Source of the DNA: Owenia fusiformis
Taxonomy: Eukaryota > Annelida > Polychaeta > Sabellida > Oweniidae
Reading direction: 5' to 3'
NCBI GenBank assembly: GCA_903813345.2
Contig: CAIIXF020000006.1
Span: 4,611,096-4,675,095 of the forward strand
DNA: 64,000 bases
Under the pieces are notes generated by a model that saw only the letters and a program-made list of their open reading frames with translations, was not told where the DNA came from and did not search any database. Position numbers and translations under genes: made by a program. Positions 25,229 to 36,050 of this stretch are shown one piece after another (the first letter of the stretch is position 1; every line of letters starts with the position of its first letter).

Positions 25229-25757
25229 ATGTGTATCTGATTGCTTGGAAGTTTGCAGAAAAAGCGTTCCCGCCATTTTTTCACAGACTTCACAATTTTT
25301 GGAAAAAGTAAACAAAATAATCCATACTATAGCTATCTAATAAAAATATTTTCCTGGCCTTACTTATTCAATTACAGTATCCCATTTGCATCGACTTTGG
25401 TTACTATGGTCACCATGATCAATGCTTACAGTATATGGTATTTGTACATATACCATATGAAAGCATATAGTAGTGGTATATTCTCTAAAAAGCAGAACTA
25501 TATCTTACATCTACAAATCTAGTGGTCTAAACCAAATGTTTCCCAATTGGTACTATAAACTAGAGCGGCGTTCTTGACAGAATCTCAGAACCGGTTGGAA
25601 ACATTAGTTGCGTAATTTGTCATGAAACGAGTCTTTAAAAGTTGTAAGTCGTTATAATTTCACATATCTACCATATGAGCAAAATACTTTTCATACACCA
25701 TATCTCTTCATCACCTACTGGCATAGAAATGTCTTCGGGATTTAATCGAATATTGGT

Positions 25758-25763
25758 TTTATT
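25758..25763 (-). terminator. candidate polyadenylation signal AATAAA
   Basis: TTTATT on the plus strand reads AATAAA on the minus strand, about 190 nt past the stop codon of the PAN/discoidin gene. The position is plausible, but the motif is common in AT-rich DNA. Confidence 0.35.
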
Positions 25764-25948
25764 AATACTGTACTCCCGGTAATTTTTGCGCACTACTAGT
25801 TCTTATATTTCGTGCTTTTTGCTAGTTCAAAATCACAGAAAAATGAAATGTAATAGCGTCAAATATTACTGGAAGTATACAAGTATGTTTACGTATACCG
25901 TGTGCTCAGAAGTTGGGTCTTATTTTTGTAATGTTCATATTAACAATT

Positions 25949-26541
25949 TTAGATTGTGTCCAATGGTAGCATTTTAACATCACATAACGTCCAAGTGTAT
26001 GATTTTGGGAGATTGAAAAATGCAAAACCACTGTGGCCACATGGATTGCATCCACAGATGTAGGTACAGCTGTGTTTGTTGTCAAGAAGGACATCCGTAG
26101 CAAATAGCTCGCATTTTTCAAACCGTCCTGTGTGGAGATTTGTACTAGCCGGTGCATCCATATCTACGGAATACACATAATGGTATGGGCTTTCACATTC
26201 TATTCGCCCTGTCATCACAACATAGAACTCTGTATCAGACCCAAAGTCCAAGTTCAAATCAGTTGAGAATTTCAGATATCCAGGGGCTTCAGCTTTGTTA
26301 GGAATGTTCATGCAAGTGTTGAAATCGTTATCAATGATACGGTTGAGCACTATGGGTGGAAATGTGTTATCGAAACTTTCGTTCAAGTTAATGTATTTGC
26401 TATAATCGCATCCAAGATAGCCAACTCTGACTTCAACATCGCCGCTCCATGTTAATGGGTTTATACGAACGTATTTTGCAATAAATCTTTCAGTGAACTT
26501 GTTGTATAGTTTTGTGTTCGCATCACCGCTAAATGGTATTT
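25949..26541 (-). CDS. PAN/discoidin gene, exon 3 (terminal)
   Basis: This exon has 593 nt including the stop TAA at 25949-25951, with acceptor TTTTAG at 26542-26547. It completes discoidin domain 2 (KYVRINPLTWSGDVEVRVGY, then LGC) and adds the C-terminal Cys module (CGCNPCGHSGF, then TWTLC). Phase 2 matches the single base left by exon 2. Confidence 0.87.
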
Positions 26542-29500
26542 CTAAAATAAATAGGTAAAAATGATTAGCAAGTGGGTATTACTTTTAAATAAGAGTCAAA
26601 ATGGGGTATAATAAAAAGTCATGAACACACAGCCCCACCCACAACATGATATGGTTTCATATCATGTTATAAGAAATAATACGACCTGTCCCAAATGAAA
26701 TATAGAGTTTGATGCGATATATTTCGTTCAGTGGTATATGCTATTCCAAGCAGTTGCAACTTCTTTTTCTGTTTGATTTTTCTAAATTGTTATAAAACAT
26801 AAACACTGTATGTACAGAGATCGCCTAGTATTAAAAGTGGGTGATCAAAGACTCGACAAGATGCGCAAAATCCAAAATGTCGGAGGAAAGGTATGTTTGT
26901 TTGTCTTCTCTTTACCAGTTTAAAGTCATTTTACCTACAGATGGTATTCCATATGCTGTATAAGAGACTCAAGATTCATTTGGTAACAGGATTCAGTGAT
27001 TAAATCAACCGAAATACCTGAACTGAGTTGATAAAAGAAGCAAAATCAAAAACCCGTCGAACGAAAATGTATTTTTCACAAAATTTTCTATTTTTAGATT
27101 GCCAAAACCACAAAACCAATATCATGTATGGTTAATATACATAAAACTTAACATTACATGCATATCAGACGTTCCAACCCCCCTTCAGTATCGAGTAAGG
27201 AGGATGTTATTAAAAAATTTATGATCAGCCAAGTGAGTGATTTTACCATGTGGATTCTAATGATATGTTCTTTGCATTTCAGAGTGGTTGGATTTACATG
27301 TTTCTATTGTCCTTCACTACGAACTGTTAAATTTCAAAACATTATAAATCACCTTATAGAACATCATGAAGATGAAATGATGAAGATGAGAAAGATTATT
27401 GAAAATAGAGGCAAATTTAGAATGATTAGAAGATTTATGAGCTTGACAAGTAAAGATTTGGTTTTAATTATAAATCAAACAAATCTTTAATGTACATATG
27501 ACCAAAGCCTAAACTGGAACTTTTCCTCAGCCCATCCACATAACGCTGTCTAGAATAGCAGAGTATTTATTTCACTTTGTTTCTCTAAAAACGCCAACTG
27601 GGCGTTTATTTTGCATTCGATTACATACAATTCTAACATTTTCAAGCTAATCACCTATACACCTTAATTGAAAATTGATCAATAAATCTTCTGAATATTG
27701 AACTATAGAGCAGCTTTCCCCTATACCTATCATTTACATATGACCCAAGTTAGCCACCTCGTGGTGAAACTGGGAACTGACTACTGGCATCTACTGAAGG
27801 TCATTACATTTTTCTATAACTTATTGATACCTTGCCGCAAAAGAATGATTTAACTCCCCAATGAAATAGAAAGTGTACAATTCAGATTTAATAAGTTTAT
27901 TATGAGACCCCATGTCCATAACAACCACAATCATGACAATGGATGATACAGTGACATACATTTTCATTTATGATTTATTCAATTCTTGCATTACAATTCG
28001 ACAATCTTCTTGGATGCCAAGGTGTTAAGTTTTCATACCTTGGAATCAGAGGGTAAAATAAATGGACTGAAATGTGACTTTAAAAACTGTTCCATTTATA
28101 AGGTGTTACGCTTCAAGAGGTTTTTCTCTTAGCAGTGTACAGTGTACATATCATATTGTATTCAAACATAGACAGAATAACAAAATATACGCACACAGTG
28201 ACCATTTAATCGAATGAATCAATGAACGGTGATGTACATGTTTATTTTAATTTGGACATACATTTTGCATGAAACCCCATTTTCTTCTCTTTAAAGCATA
28301 TAGTGTATGATCTGCTGAAACTCACGCTATAGGCCGATCAATTCATTTCTGTGTTAAAATATTTATTCCATGTTATTTAAGAGGAAACGTAGACTTTATC
28401 ATGGTCAAATGGAAGCCCAAGACCCTACCTAAGTATAAAAAATTAAAGTGAGTAAAAATCTTCTATTGTTTTTGATATTTTAAAGCTTTTTAAATAAAAC
28501 AGCACATAATATATCGCATTTATATCTTTACATCGTAAAATCAATCTTATATACGAAAAATGGTCAAAGTAATATATATTTTTCAAAGCATATGGGTGTT
28601 CTTGTGCCTACAAAACCTTATTGAATCACCAGTAGCGTGTAATATAAACACAAATAAATCTTTTAAAAATAACCGTTGCAAGATATTTGAATTTTGCGCA
28701 TCTTGTCGAGTCTTTGATCACCCACTTTTAATACTAGGCGATCTCTGTACATACAGTGTATACCAAAACAAACATCAAGACGTTAGGGGCAGAGAGAGAA
28801 ATTAATGACAATAAACTATTATTACCACCTTGCAGGGCATGTTCTAGGGGTTTTAGTACTAGTTGAGAAGGCATTTAAATTGCTATATTGACGTGAGCAA
28901 TATTGTGTCGGGCGTTAATGACTTTAGTCGGGCAGTAATGTTTCCCGGGAAAAGTGATATCGTTCAGTGCGTAAGATTTTCTATTTAAAATTTGCTATTT
29001 CAGCCCTAGGCATTAACGGTGGTAATAATAGTAATAACGTCATTTCTGCGGGCAAAATAGTGAAATATTGGACCTTGGGCCTGCGGCCCTTGGTCCAATA
29101 TTTCACTATATTGCCCTTTGAAATGACGTTATTGTACTATTGATAAAACCCTAGTCACGTTTGCTCCACGGCGATCGCACGTCAACCGAAGTTTCATGAA
29201 ATCAGTGAATTTCTGTGGCAGCCATAGGAAAACTACGGTCGCCTTGCGGTCTTATCCGATCTTTACAGGCCGAAGAGTCGCCGTAGAAGTTATAAACTTT
29301 TCATTCCCGCGGTCATTATAGAGATCAACAAGCCGCCGCCAAACCGTATAATTTATAAGCTCCTATGTTGGTCGTACGTCGGGCGTAGTACGGTACGGTC
29401 GACTTGCGGCTGCTCTTGGATTTTATGGGTTACAATTCTCCTTTCACAATTCTACCTTGTTTTTTTCAAGAAAAACTACATCTATCGTATCGCGTAGGGC

Positions 29501-31628
29501 CGCCTTACGCTGAGCGTGCGTCATTACTTATCAGCCATACGGCATCCATAGTTTTTATGTCTCCTCAAAATCAAAATACGCCTTTCGGCTGCCGAAGCAA
29601 ATGTTACTGCTTGACAATCCGATCGTCGAAATTCTAAGACGATAGCAGTATGAATGTAACTGGCAGCAGGAATGATAGACACTGCGGTTGCCGTAGAAAA
29701 TGTGGCCGAGGCATTACAAAAAATCTAAGTGCAATAGAAATGACAGGATCCTTGACATTGGACTTTTTGTTGGGCATGGGAATAATTTTCCAGAGAGGAC
29801 AACCTTAACCATTTTGTATCAGTTTTACAAAATAAAACGAAAAAAAGAACACTGAAAAGTACTGTCTCCCCATTCCATATTAGGCGTGGAAATTAACACT
29901 GATATTGTGGACTTTTTTATCGTTTAAACAAAATGTGATACATTACCTGAAAATTGACCTCGTTCAATCCATTTTACACCATCCATGCTTGATAAAACCC
30001 TGTAAGATGTAACCCTTCCATTTCTTCTATTAGATCCCTGTGTTATGACCTCTGTTACTACATTGATCTTTGGAAACTCAACCTTAAAAAGAGTAACAGA
30101 AAAATGCACATTCACAATGACATGTGAACCAACCATCCAGCCTGACTAACTACAAGTAGACATAGTAAACAACTTAGTTACTAAGGTAGAATTCGCTGCC
30201 GGTAACTACCGACCGGCGGCTGACGGATTAACCTCCTTTTTATGACTAGCAATTTAACCTTTATGCCACTATAATTCAAATCTAAATGAGTTGGCCATAA
30301 AAGAGTAAGTCAAACTGTCAGCTGGCGGTTGAATTCGCGAATGCTAGCTTAGTTACCAATAAACTCAATACATGTTTTACTTACCACTTGACATTTGCGA
30401 ATTCTACTGTCGGCTGAGGATTTAATCAACCATTTTATTCTAAAATTTGAATATAAATAGTACCTCCTCATTGAAAAAATGGATGTTTTGTTTCAAGTTG
30501 AATACTAATTCTAAACACATTTGGAAATATTATGCTTGTGTACTGTGTAGCAATAACTTTTTTATTCTCAAAAACAATATTTTTCTGATGTATACAATGT
30601 GCAGTGAGAATTTGTGAGAAACATTATCCTTTGTTGGTTACCTGAAGCCACTGATCCTGATTATAGGTTCCAGCAGACCATCCTCCATAACGATATATTT
30701 CCTGCCCGTCGGTAGTTAACGTATCAATCTTTGACTGTGTTGCGCCATATGCGACTGGATTTGCATAGGTAGTTGAAGCAGTTAAGATGACATCAGGGTC
30801 AGCTTTGACCAATGACTGGGAACAGCTCTCTGATGGAGGACACCCAATCAACTCCACTCTCATTGCAATCGCACCATTCCATGCTATGATTTCAAGACGG
30901 TAGATTTTGGCGGTAGCAGTTGGTACAAGTAGATGTGTAACTTTGTCTTCTGCATTGGTGTTTGCATCATATGGTCCAACGCTCAACCACTCATCACTTG
31001 AGCTTGGTTTGTGCTTTACATTATACCGAGTCACCCAGTTTGTGGAACCCTCACCTCCCTGCGTTATAACCTTATCGACAATGGTCAGTTCACGAAAGGA
31101 GACCTCCCAATATTCAGATGCATCATTTGTAGCAGGCATCCAACCTCCAAATTTCTCAACCGTGCCTAAGGTAGTGTGCAGAACTGTAGTGGCATCAATA
31201 TATGCATGCTGCGGTCCATAATACAAGTCACTTGTCTTTATCGATGAAGGGGAGAATTCAATTGTTGGATTATCTTTTGTCATTGCAGTTTTACATGCAT
31301 CAGCATCGGGGTGACATGTAAACAGTCCAAGGCCCGCATCATTACTCATCTGAGAAATTGTACACGCGTGGTTTTTCTTGAAACATCGACTTGTGATAGG
31401 GTGATAAGTGAATATGACACAGGATGGGGTTGTTTTGCATTGTGCAACACACTCATCTAGTGATATACCACGTATATCACCGATGTCCCATCCATGGCAA
31501 TCGCCACTACGTTTCACCCATCCGTCTATCTCTGATGTCATCACTTCACCTATAATTGCTCCTCTACAGACACCCATCATCATAAACAATAGCAGGAGAG
31601 ACAAGGGGAACATGAGTTCACCTTTCAT
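25949..31628 (-). CDS. secreted PAN/apple plus double discoidin (F5/8C) protein, complete, 571 aa
   Basis: Three exons (31628-30642, 30082-29947, 26541-25949) join with correct phases. Residues 1-23 are a signal peptide with a long hydrophobic core. Residues 40-106 form a PAN/apple-type Cys module (Cys 44, 60, 64, 70, 82, 89, 105). Residues 112-263 and 269-419 are discoidin domains, each opened by Cys and closed by a final GC, with VITQG plus the RVELIGC or RVGYLGC ending typical of F5/8C domains. Residues 420-571 form a module with CTYICGC and a WTLC ending that I cannot assign firmly. The protein is probably extracellular and may bind sugars, lipids or matrix, as such domains usually do; no partner is known. 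A TATA box lies upstream. Intron 2 (3.4 kb) contains a zinc-finger microgene cassette on the opposite strand and two other repeats. Confidence 0.88.
26803..28759 (+). mobile_element. inverted-repeat cassette A carrying a C2H2-like microgene
   Basis: A 69-bp segment at 26803-26871 is repeated perfectly in inverse orientation at 28691-28759. It begins ACACTGTATGTACAGAGATC. The left copy runs directly into the first exon of the microgene; the right copy diverges a few bases before the point where the start codon would be. Cassette B at 33264-35137 has the same design. It may be a transposon with terminal inverted repeats that include the 5' leader, or a duplicated promoter/leader. It lies in an intron of the PAN/discoidin gene, on the opposite strand. 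Confidence 0.6.
26877..27490 (+). CDS. two-exon microgene A, 73 aa, single C2H2-like finger
   Basis: Exon 1 codes for MSEE plus two bases of an Arg codon (26877-26890, donor GAAAG|GTATGT). Exon 2 is 27283-27490 (acceptor CATTTCAG). The phases fit, giving MSEERVVGFTCFYC... with Cys11, Cys14, His28 and His32: a C-x2-C-x13-H-x3-H finger. A basic helix-like tail follows (MMKMRKIIENRGKFRMIRR). Locus B gives the same gene structure with MADQQYVGFQCYYC. I do not recognise the family. A small zinc-binding, possibly DNA-binding protein is an inference. It could be the N-terminal exon pair of a longer transposon gene. Confidence 0.55.
28822..29135 (+). repeat. composite palindromic repeat, copy 1
   Basis: The left part (28822-29028) is bounded by TTATTACCACC and its inverse GGTGGTAATAA. 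It is followed by an almost perfect hairpin at 29033-29135 with arms of about 48 bp (AATAACGTCATTTCTGCGGG... and the inverse). Related copies lie at 32680-32988 (inverse), 54204-54315 (inverse, partial) and 56188-56545 (same orientation). There is no coding sequence. Confidence 0.8.
29140..29720. repeat. CG-richer repeat with recurring GCCGTAG / CGGTCGCC motifs, copy 1
   Basis: Against AT-rich surroundings this block is rich in CpG and in short degenerate motifs such as GCCGTAGAA, ACGGTCGC and CATACGGC on both strands. The same texture occurs at 40020-40680 and 42071-42400. No gene is recognised. Confidence 0.55.
29947..30082 (-). CDS. PAN/discoidin gene, exon 2
   Basis: This exon has 136 nt, with acceptor TTTTTAAG|GTTGAG and donor TCAG|GTAATG. 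It encodes VEFPKINVVTEVITQG and SYRVLSSMDGVKWIERG, the central strands of discoidin domain 2, in frame with exon 1. Confidence 0.87.
30642..31628 (-). CDS. PAN/discoidin gene, exon 1
   Basis: This exon has 987 nt (329 codons) and donor CAG|GTAACC in phase 0. It codes for the signal peptide, the PAN/apple module, the first discoidin domain and the start of the second. The ATG at 31628 is followed directly by the hydrophobic leader. Confidence 0.9.
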
Positions 31629-31676
31629 TTTCTCAGGTCTTTATGAAAATTTGTATTGACCTCTGGATATAAACTA

Positions 31677-31686
31677 CTTTATATAT
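31677..31686 (-). promoter_or_regulatory. TATA box of the PAN/discoidin gene
   Basis: The minus strand reads ATATATAAAG about 50-60 nt before the ATG at 31628, so transcription would start about 25 nt before the coding sequence. Confidence 0.55.
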
Positions 31687-31859
31687 TGATCCACATTATT
31701 GTGGAATGGATGCTCAATCCTAATTGGTTGAAAAGGGATAATAATGGGTACGAATCAGATTTCGGGACAAATCGGATTTCAGGCTATTAATTCAGAGTAA
31801 AAAATATTTCCGTGTAGAAAATTAAATTTCTTTTCTACTAAGCAAACGTATTTATCTAC

Positions 31860-32231
31860 TTAGAGGTGCAACAATTAGTACGGGAGGGGGGGGGGGCATT
31901 CAACGATCATCGACCAGTGTCAAAATAAATTGAAGTTGGGATATTTCATCAAGATTAACATATATTTTCATTATCTTCAAAGAAACCCCCTAGATGAACA
32001 TCATTTCAGCTGATATTCCTCTTGAAACGTGGTGGATCTTAAAAAGCTATAAGTGGGACTCCCTTTATAGAAGCTTTGAACTGAATTTACACTTCTCAAT
32101 GCTGAAATTGATAGTTTATCCATACACTTAAAGAAAATAGGTAAATAAATGTTTAGCCAAATATTGACCTGATAGCTCAGAAAAAATAAGATTTTCTATT
32201 TTTTTCTCTACAGTCCTTGTTGCCCCTTTAA
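31860..32231. mobile_element. MITE with TTAA-type ends, copy 2
   Basis: This is the same element and orientation as 18580-18953. It starts TTAGAGGTGCAACAATTAGT and ends GTTGCCCCTTTAA. The left TTAA has mutated to TTAG and a G-run near 31883 has expanded. Confidence 0.7.
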
Positions 32232-32679
32232 CCTGTATTATAACTGGAACATGGATCGGGATACTCTGCCATATGACTTGTGACAAGCCTTCCACTTTCG
32301 ATTGGTTTACACATGGGCTTTCAACTAGCCCTAATTGAAAGCCTATGGTTTACATAGGAATGTCGATTTTTCAAAACTCGTCAAATTTGTCGTCAATTTA
32401 ACCTTGGAAATATTAAAGCTATACTTAAGAAAGATCTCAAAATTACGCACGGCCCCTGGGGGGTCAGGGTCGGAAACACGGAATATTTGTGAAATAGATA
32501 GATGTTGGGAATATACTACGACCATTTCGAACAATAATATTTATAACATTGGAGAAACTTCGATTTTTGAGAAAAATCCATGTCATGCGGCGGCCATCTT
32601 GAATTTTAAAAAAAAATCTATCCATCCATTCACCCACCCACCTAAATATCTCTTGAAAGATGTGAATGCTTGTATGATA

Positions 32680-32988
32680 AGTAAAATAACGTCATTTCGA
32701 ATGGCAATATAGTGAAATATCGGACCGAGGGCCGAAGGTCCAATACTGCACTATACTAGTATTGCCCGTTAATGACCTGGACTGAAACAGCAAGAAAATC
32801 TTACGCTCTGAACGATATCTAATTTCCGTGGAAAATTGCCGGTCATTAATTGCATTCTTGACCAGCAATGTGGACCGCCACTATGACGTCACATATTGCT
32901 CAGGTCGATATAGTAAAATGAATGCCTTCTAAACTCCATCAAAACCCCTAGAACTGGCCCGGCAAGGTGGTAATAAATAAATCAAGCA
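32680..32988 (-). repeat. composite palindromic repeat, copy 2
   Basis: This is the inverse copy of the family at 28822 and 56188. On the minus strand it starts TTATTACCACCTTGCCGGGC and ends with the AATGACGTTATT hairpin arm. Confidence 0.8.
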
Positions 32989-33328
32989 CACCTACTCTAT
33001 CCGTTACTACAATAAACATAAACAAACAAATAAAAAGTCGTTTCACTTTGTCAATGAATAAAATCTATTTGAGGTTTGTTTTCAACAATCGGCGAGCAAT
33101 TCTAAATTAAATTTTATTTATTCATTTGCAAACATTGTTTCACGATAGAAACAAGTAATGATTTATTTATCAACAAGGAAGACTGAATGGAATGGAATGT
33201 GTCAGAACTAAAATGACATGTATTATAAATGCTGAATGGCTATTTGTAACATCAGTGTCAAGATATGCTTAGTGAGCGGACCTAATTTCAAGGGTGATGG
33301 TAAAGACGAGGCATGGCGCCCAAAAACC

Positions 33329-33997
33329 AAAGAATATCAGTACCATAACATTTTAAGTCGTATTATTGCAGCATTAGGTGATGGTATTGTGATATTTTAT
33401 GCTGTTTTAGAAGTGAAAGATGTTAAACTATGCATACCGTTTGTTTTACATCCAATAAAACGAATAGTTAAGATGAAACAGTCGTTTAAAGATACAATTT
33501 GAATTTACCGCAAGAAATTACAACCTAATATTGTCAATATGTCAATAATTCCTGATCGATGTCACATATAAAGATACATGTACCTAGATATGTTTTATTT
33601 TTTCATATATGCGAAATAAGGCGGTTTCTAGTTATGTACATCCAATACAAAATGAATGTTTACTATTCGGCGATCAGAATTTCGATGACGAGCAATGGCG
33701 ATGTAATTTGCGAAGAGGAGTGGCTATGGGCAAGCACTTAGCTGCTACGTGTACTGCTAAATTCAGCTAAAATGTACACTGTCAATTAATAAATTAATGA
33801 ATTTGGGCAAGGTTGTCATAGGCTTCAATCAATGGTAAAAACTTGCAAAACATGTGGTCACTTGATTTTATGATTTATCAAAAAGTGTTGGTTGTTGAAC
33901 GAATAAATAGAATAACTTAAAAGAATTTTAAAATTGTATAAATGGTAACTGGCCCACACTTTTTAACAAATGTTGACAAAGTCATAAAAAATCAGAC
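33329..33997. other. interior of cassette B, distal half
   Basis: An open frame on the plus strand (to 33502) reads LGDGIVIFYAVLEVKDVKL and ends KMKQSFKDTI after an acceptor-like TATTATTGCAG at about 33368. I do not recognise it. It might be a second exon served by the left inverted leader copy. Confidence 0.3.
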
Positions 33998-34481
33998 GCA
34001 TGACAGATGTAGTCAGAGATTGTTGATGTCAAAGGGTGTTAACATGGCAGGTGTATTCAGAAATTGTTAACATAATAAATGAAGTCAGACTTTATTTACA
34101 TGACAAGTGTAGTCAGAGGCTGTTAACATGGCAGATAGAGTCAGAGATTGTTAACATGACAGATGTAGTCAGAGGTTGTTAATATGACAGATGTAGTGAG
34201 AGGTTTTTAACATGGCAGATGTAGTTAGAGGTTGTTAACATAACAGATGTAGTAAGAGGTTGTTACCATGACAGATGTAGTGAGAGGCTGTTACCATGAC
34301 AGATGTAGTGAGAGGTTGTTAACATGGCAGATGTAGTCAGAGGTTTTTAACATGGCAGATGTAGATAGAGGTTGTTAACATAGCAGATGTAGTCAGAGGT
34401 TGTTACCATGACAGATGTAGTCAGAGGTTGTTAACATGGCAGATGTAGTCAGAGGTTGTTAACATGACAGATGTAGTCACA
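33998..34481. repeat. 28-bp minisatellite, about 17 units
   Basis: The unit resembles GACAGATGTAGTCAGAGGTT followed by GTTAACAT, with point variants (GGCAG, AGATAGAG, GTTACCAT). The left units are more diverged than the right ones. It overlaps the 3' end of microgene B. Confidence 0.9.
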
Positions 34482-35069
34482 AGTTTCTGCACTGTGGGAT
34501 AAACTTTTGTCAGATTAATTTTTTCTGAGACAACATAATCACTGTTAACACATTGTGTAAATTGTTTATTGATCAGGTGGTGTATTATATCATCAAAGTC
34601 TTTTGATTTTCCGTGACAGTAGTAACACTGGAATCCCACATATCTGAAAATAAACAGGATAAATGTAATCCCTATTCCACGGCTCGTCCAAACATGCTTT
34701 TATTACCATAACCATTGCTCTTCCTTTCGAGGAATCAAAATCTCCTGATTTGACTACAATTACGGCTCAAATTGGGAAATGGATGGGTTTACGATATAAA
34801 TGCGTTCATCAACAATAATTACATGCAATATCAAGGAATTCTATGCAGGAGAAGTATCATTATTTTGAAAATAATCGAAAAAAAAATATGCAGAAAATTA
34901 ATTTTTCTTTTCACATCACTTCGTATCCATTTCACATATAAGTATGAATCTTTCTTACATTACAAATCTTATTATGGGCATCTGAAGCATCAGTGCACCA
35001 AGTTACAGGCCAGCACATGGCCAATAAAGAGTAGAACTTAGAGAAATAAACTTACTGCTGGTCCGCCAT
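34421..35069 (-). pseudogene. two-exon microgene B, 78 codons, finger degraded
   Basis: Exon 1 codes for MADQ plus two bases (35069-35056, donor CAGCA|GTAAGT). Exon 2 starts at 34643 after TTTTCAG. The phases fit, giving MADQQYVGFQCYYC... The Cys pair at 11 and 14 and His27 are kept, but the last His is a Lys (HHLINK), so the finger looks broken. The last third of the frame runs into the 28-bp tandem array, where the stop falls. It is a paralogue of microgene A. Confidence 0.5.
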
Positions 35070-35814
35070 AGTTAGGTTTGGGCGCCCTGTCTCGTCTTTA
35101 CCATCGCCCTTGAAATTAGGTCCGCTCACTAAGCATAGGGTGAGATATAAGGATAAAAAATGTTAGTAGTTGCAGACCGAATACATGTACCTCATCATCG
35201 ACCGTCCGGAACACAGTTTCGCAATTACACACTATTTGTATCACTACTACTGAAAGCAACAAAAAGTCGACGCAAATTGGAAGATATTATGTTAGGGCGT
35301 CTTTACTGCCACTTTATTCTACACGTTCCCGTACAAAAGCTCTTAAAACATGTAGCTCGATCTCCTTATTGTACTTCATCTTGAGAATTCTATGAGTGGC
35401 CCATTCCATTTAATCAACTTATCAAATGTTAAATCAAAGGGCGGAAACGCGTATGGTAGGTGTATTATCATTTAGTAGTCTGTGAACGTTTTTTAAGCGT
35501 TTCTTTACTTGACAATACGCTCATTACGTTCCCAGTATATCGGGGAAACATTCAATAGGATAGTTTCTAAATAGCAGAAAAATCAATGAAATCTCGTGCT
35601 GCCATCTTTTATTCAGCTTTTAACTCTGGCTAGAGCTCCATTCACTTACATGCTAAAATCTTGGAAAAGTGGCTTAATTTCATGATTTATCAAAGTGTGT
35701 TTGTTGAATCTGTATAAAACTTGAATGATATACCACATGATGACCCTGTTTATGAACATGTTGTGATTAAACATGCTAATGTTGATTGACATACAAATAA
35801 TCCACGGTTTTAAA

Positions 35815-36050
35815 GAATTTTAGCATTGCATCTATGGACATTTGGCCCAACTTTTTTAAAATTGTCATAGAAAATTATTCAAATTACATAACTGTGTAAA
35901 TCAAAGCTATTTTAGGAGAAAACATTCCACTGAATTCAAATATACCATTTAAAAGAAGGTAATGTAAGTCATTAGAGGTCTAATATGCAAGTCTCTTAAA
36001 ATCTCACGAAAAACGAGATTTAGCGAGATTTCAAAAGCTATATGGAAACT
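35815..36050. repeat. dispersed repeat, inverse of 49810-50060
   Basis: Shared phrases include AGCATTGCATC, TTGGCCCAA, CATAACTGTGT, AATCAAAGCTATT, CACTGAATTCAAATAT and AAGTCATTAGAGG, colinear with the reverse complement of 49810-50060. Confidence 0.8.

Larger units (their letters stand above)
33264..35137 (-). mobile_element. inverted-repeat cassette B carrying a decayed C2H2-like microgene
   Basis: A segment of about 64 bp at 33264-33328 (TATGCTTAGTGAGCGGACCT...) recurs inverted at 35074-35137 with a few mismatches. The right copy leads into the microgene's first exon on the minus strand; the left copy diverges just before the start-codon position. Arm spacing (1.87 kb) and distance from arm to finger exon (about 430 bp) nearly match cassette A (1.96 kb, about 410 bp). 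Confidence 0.6.

Noticed and set aside
25241-25522. 93-codon plus-strand open frame
   Set aside because: AT-rich, no conserved motif, no splice or promoter support.
32335-32712. 125-codon plus-strand open frame
   Set aside because: No motif, no splice support, overlaps repeat sequence on its right; likely chance.
33998-34481. CRISPR-like array of 28-bp repeats
   Set aside because: The repeats are head-to-tail without spacers and vary by point changes; this is a minisatellite.
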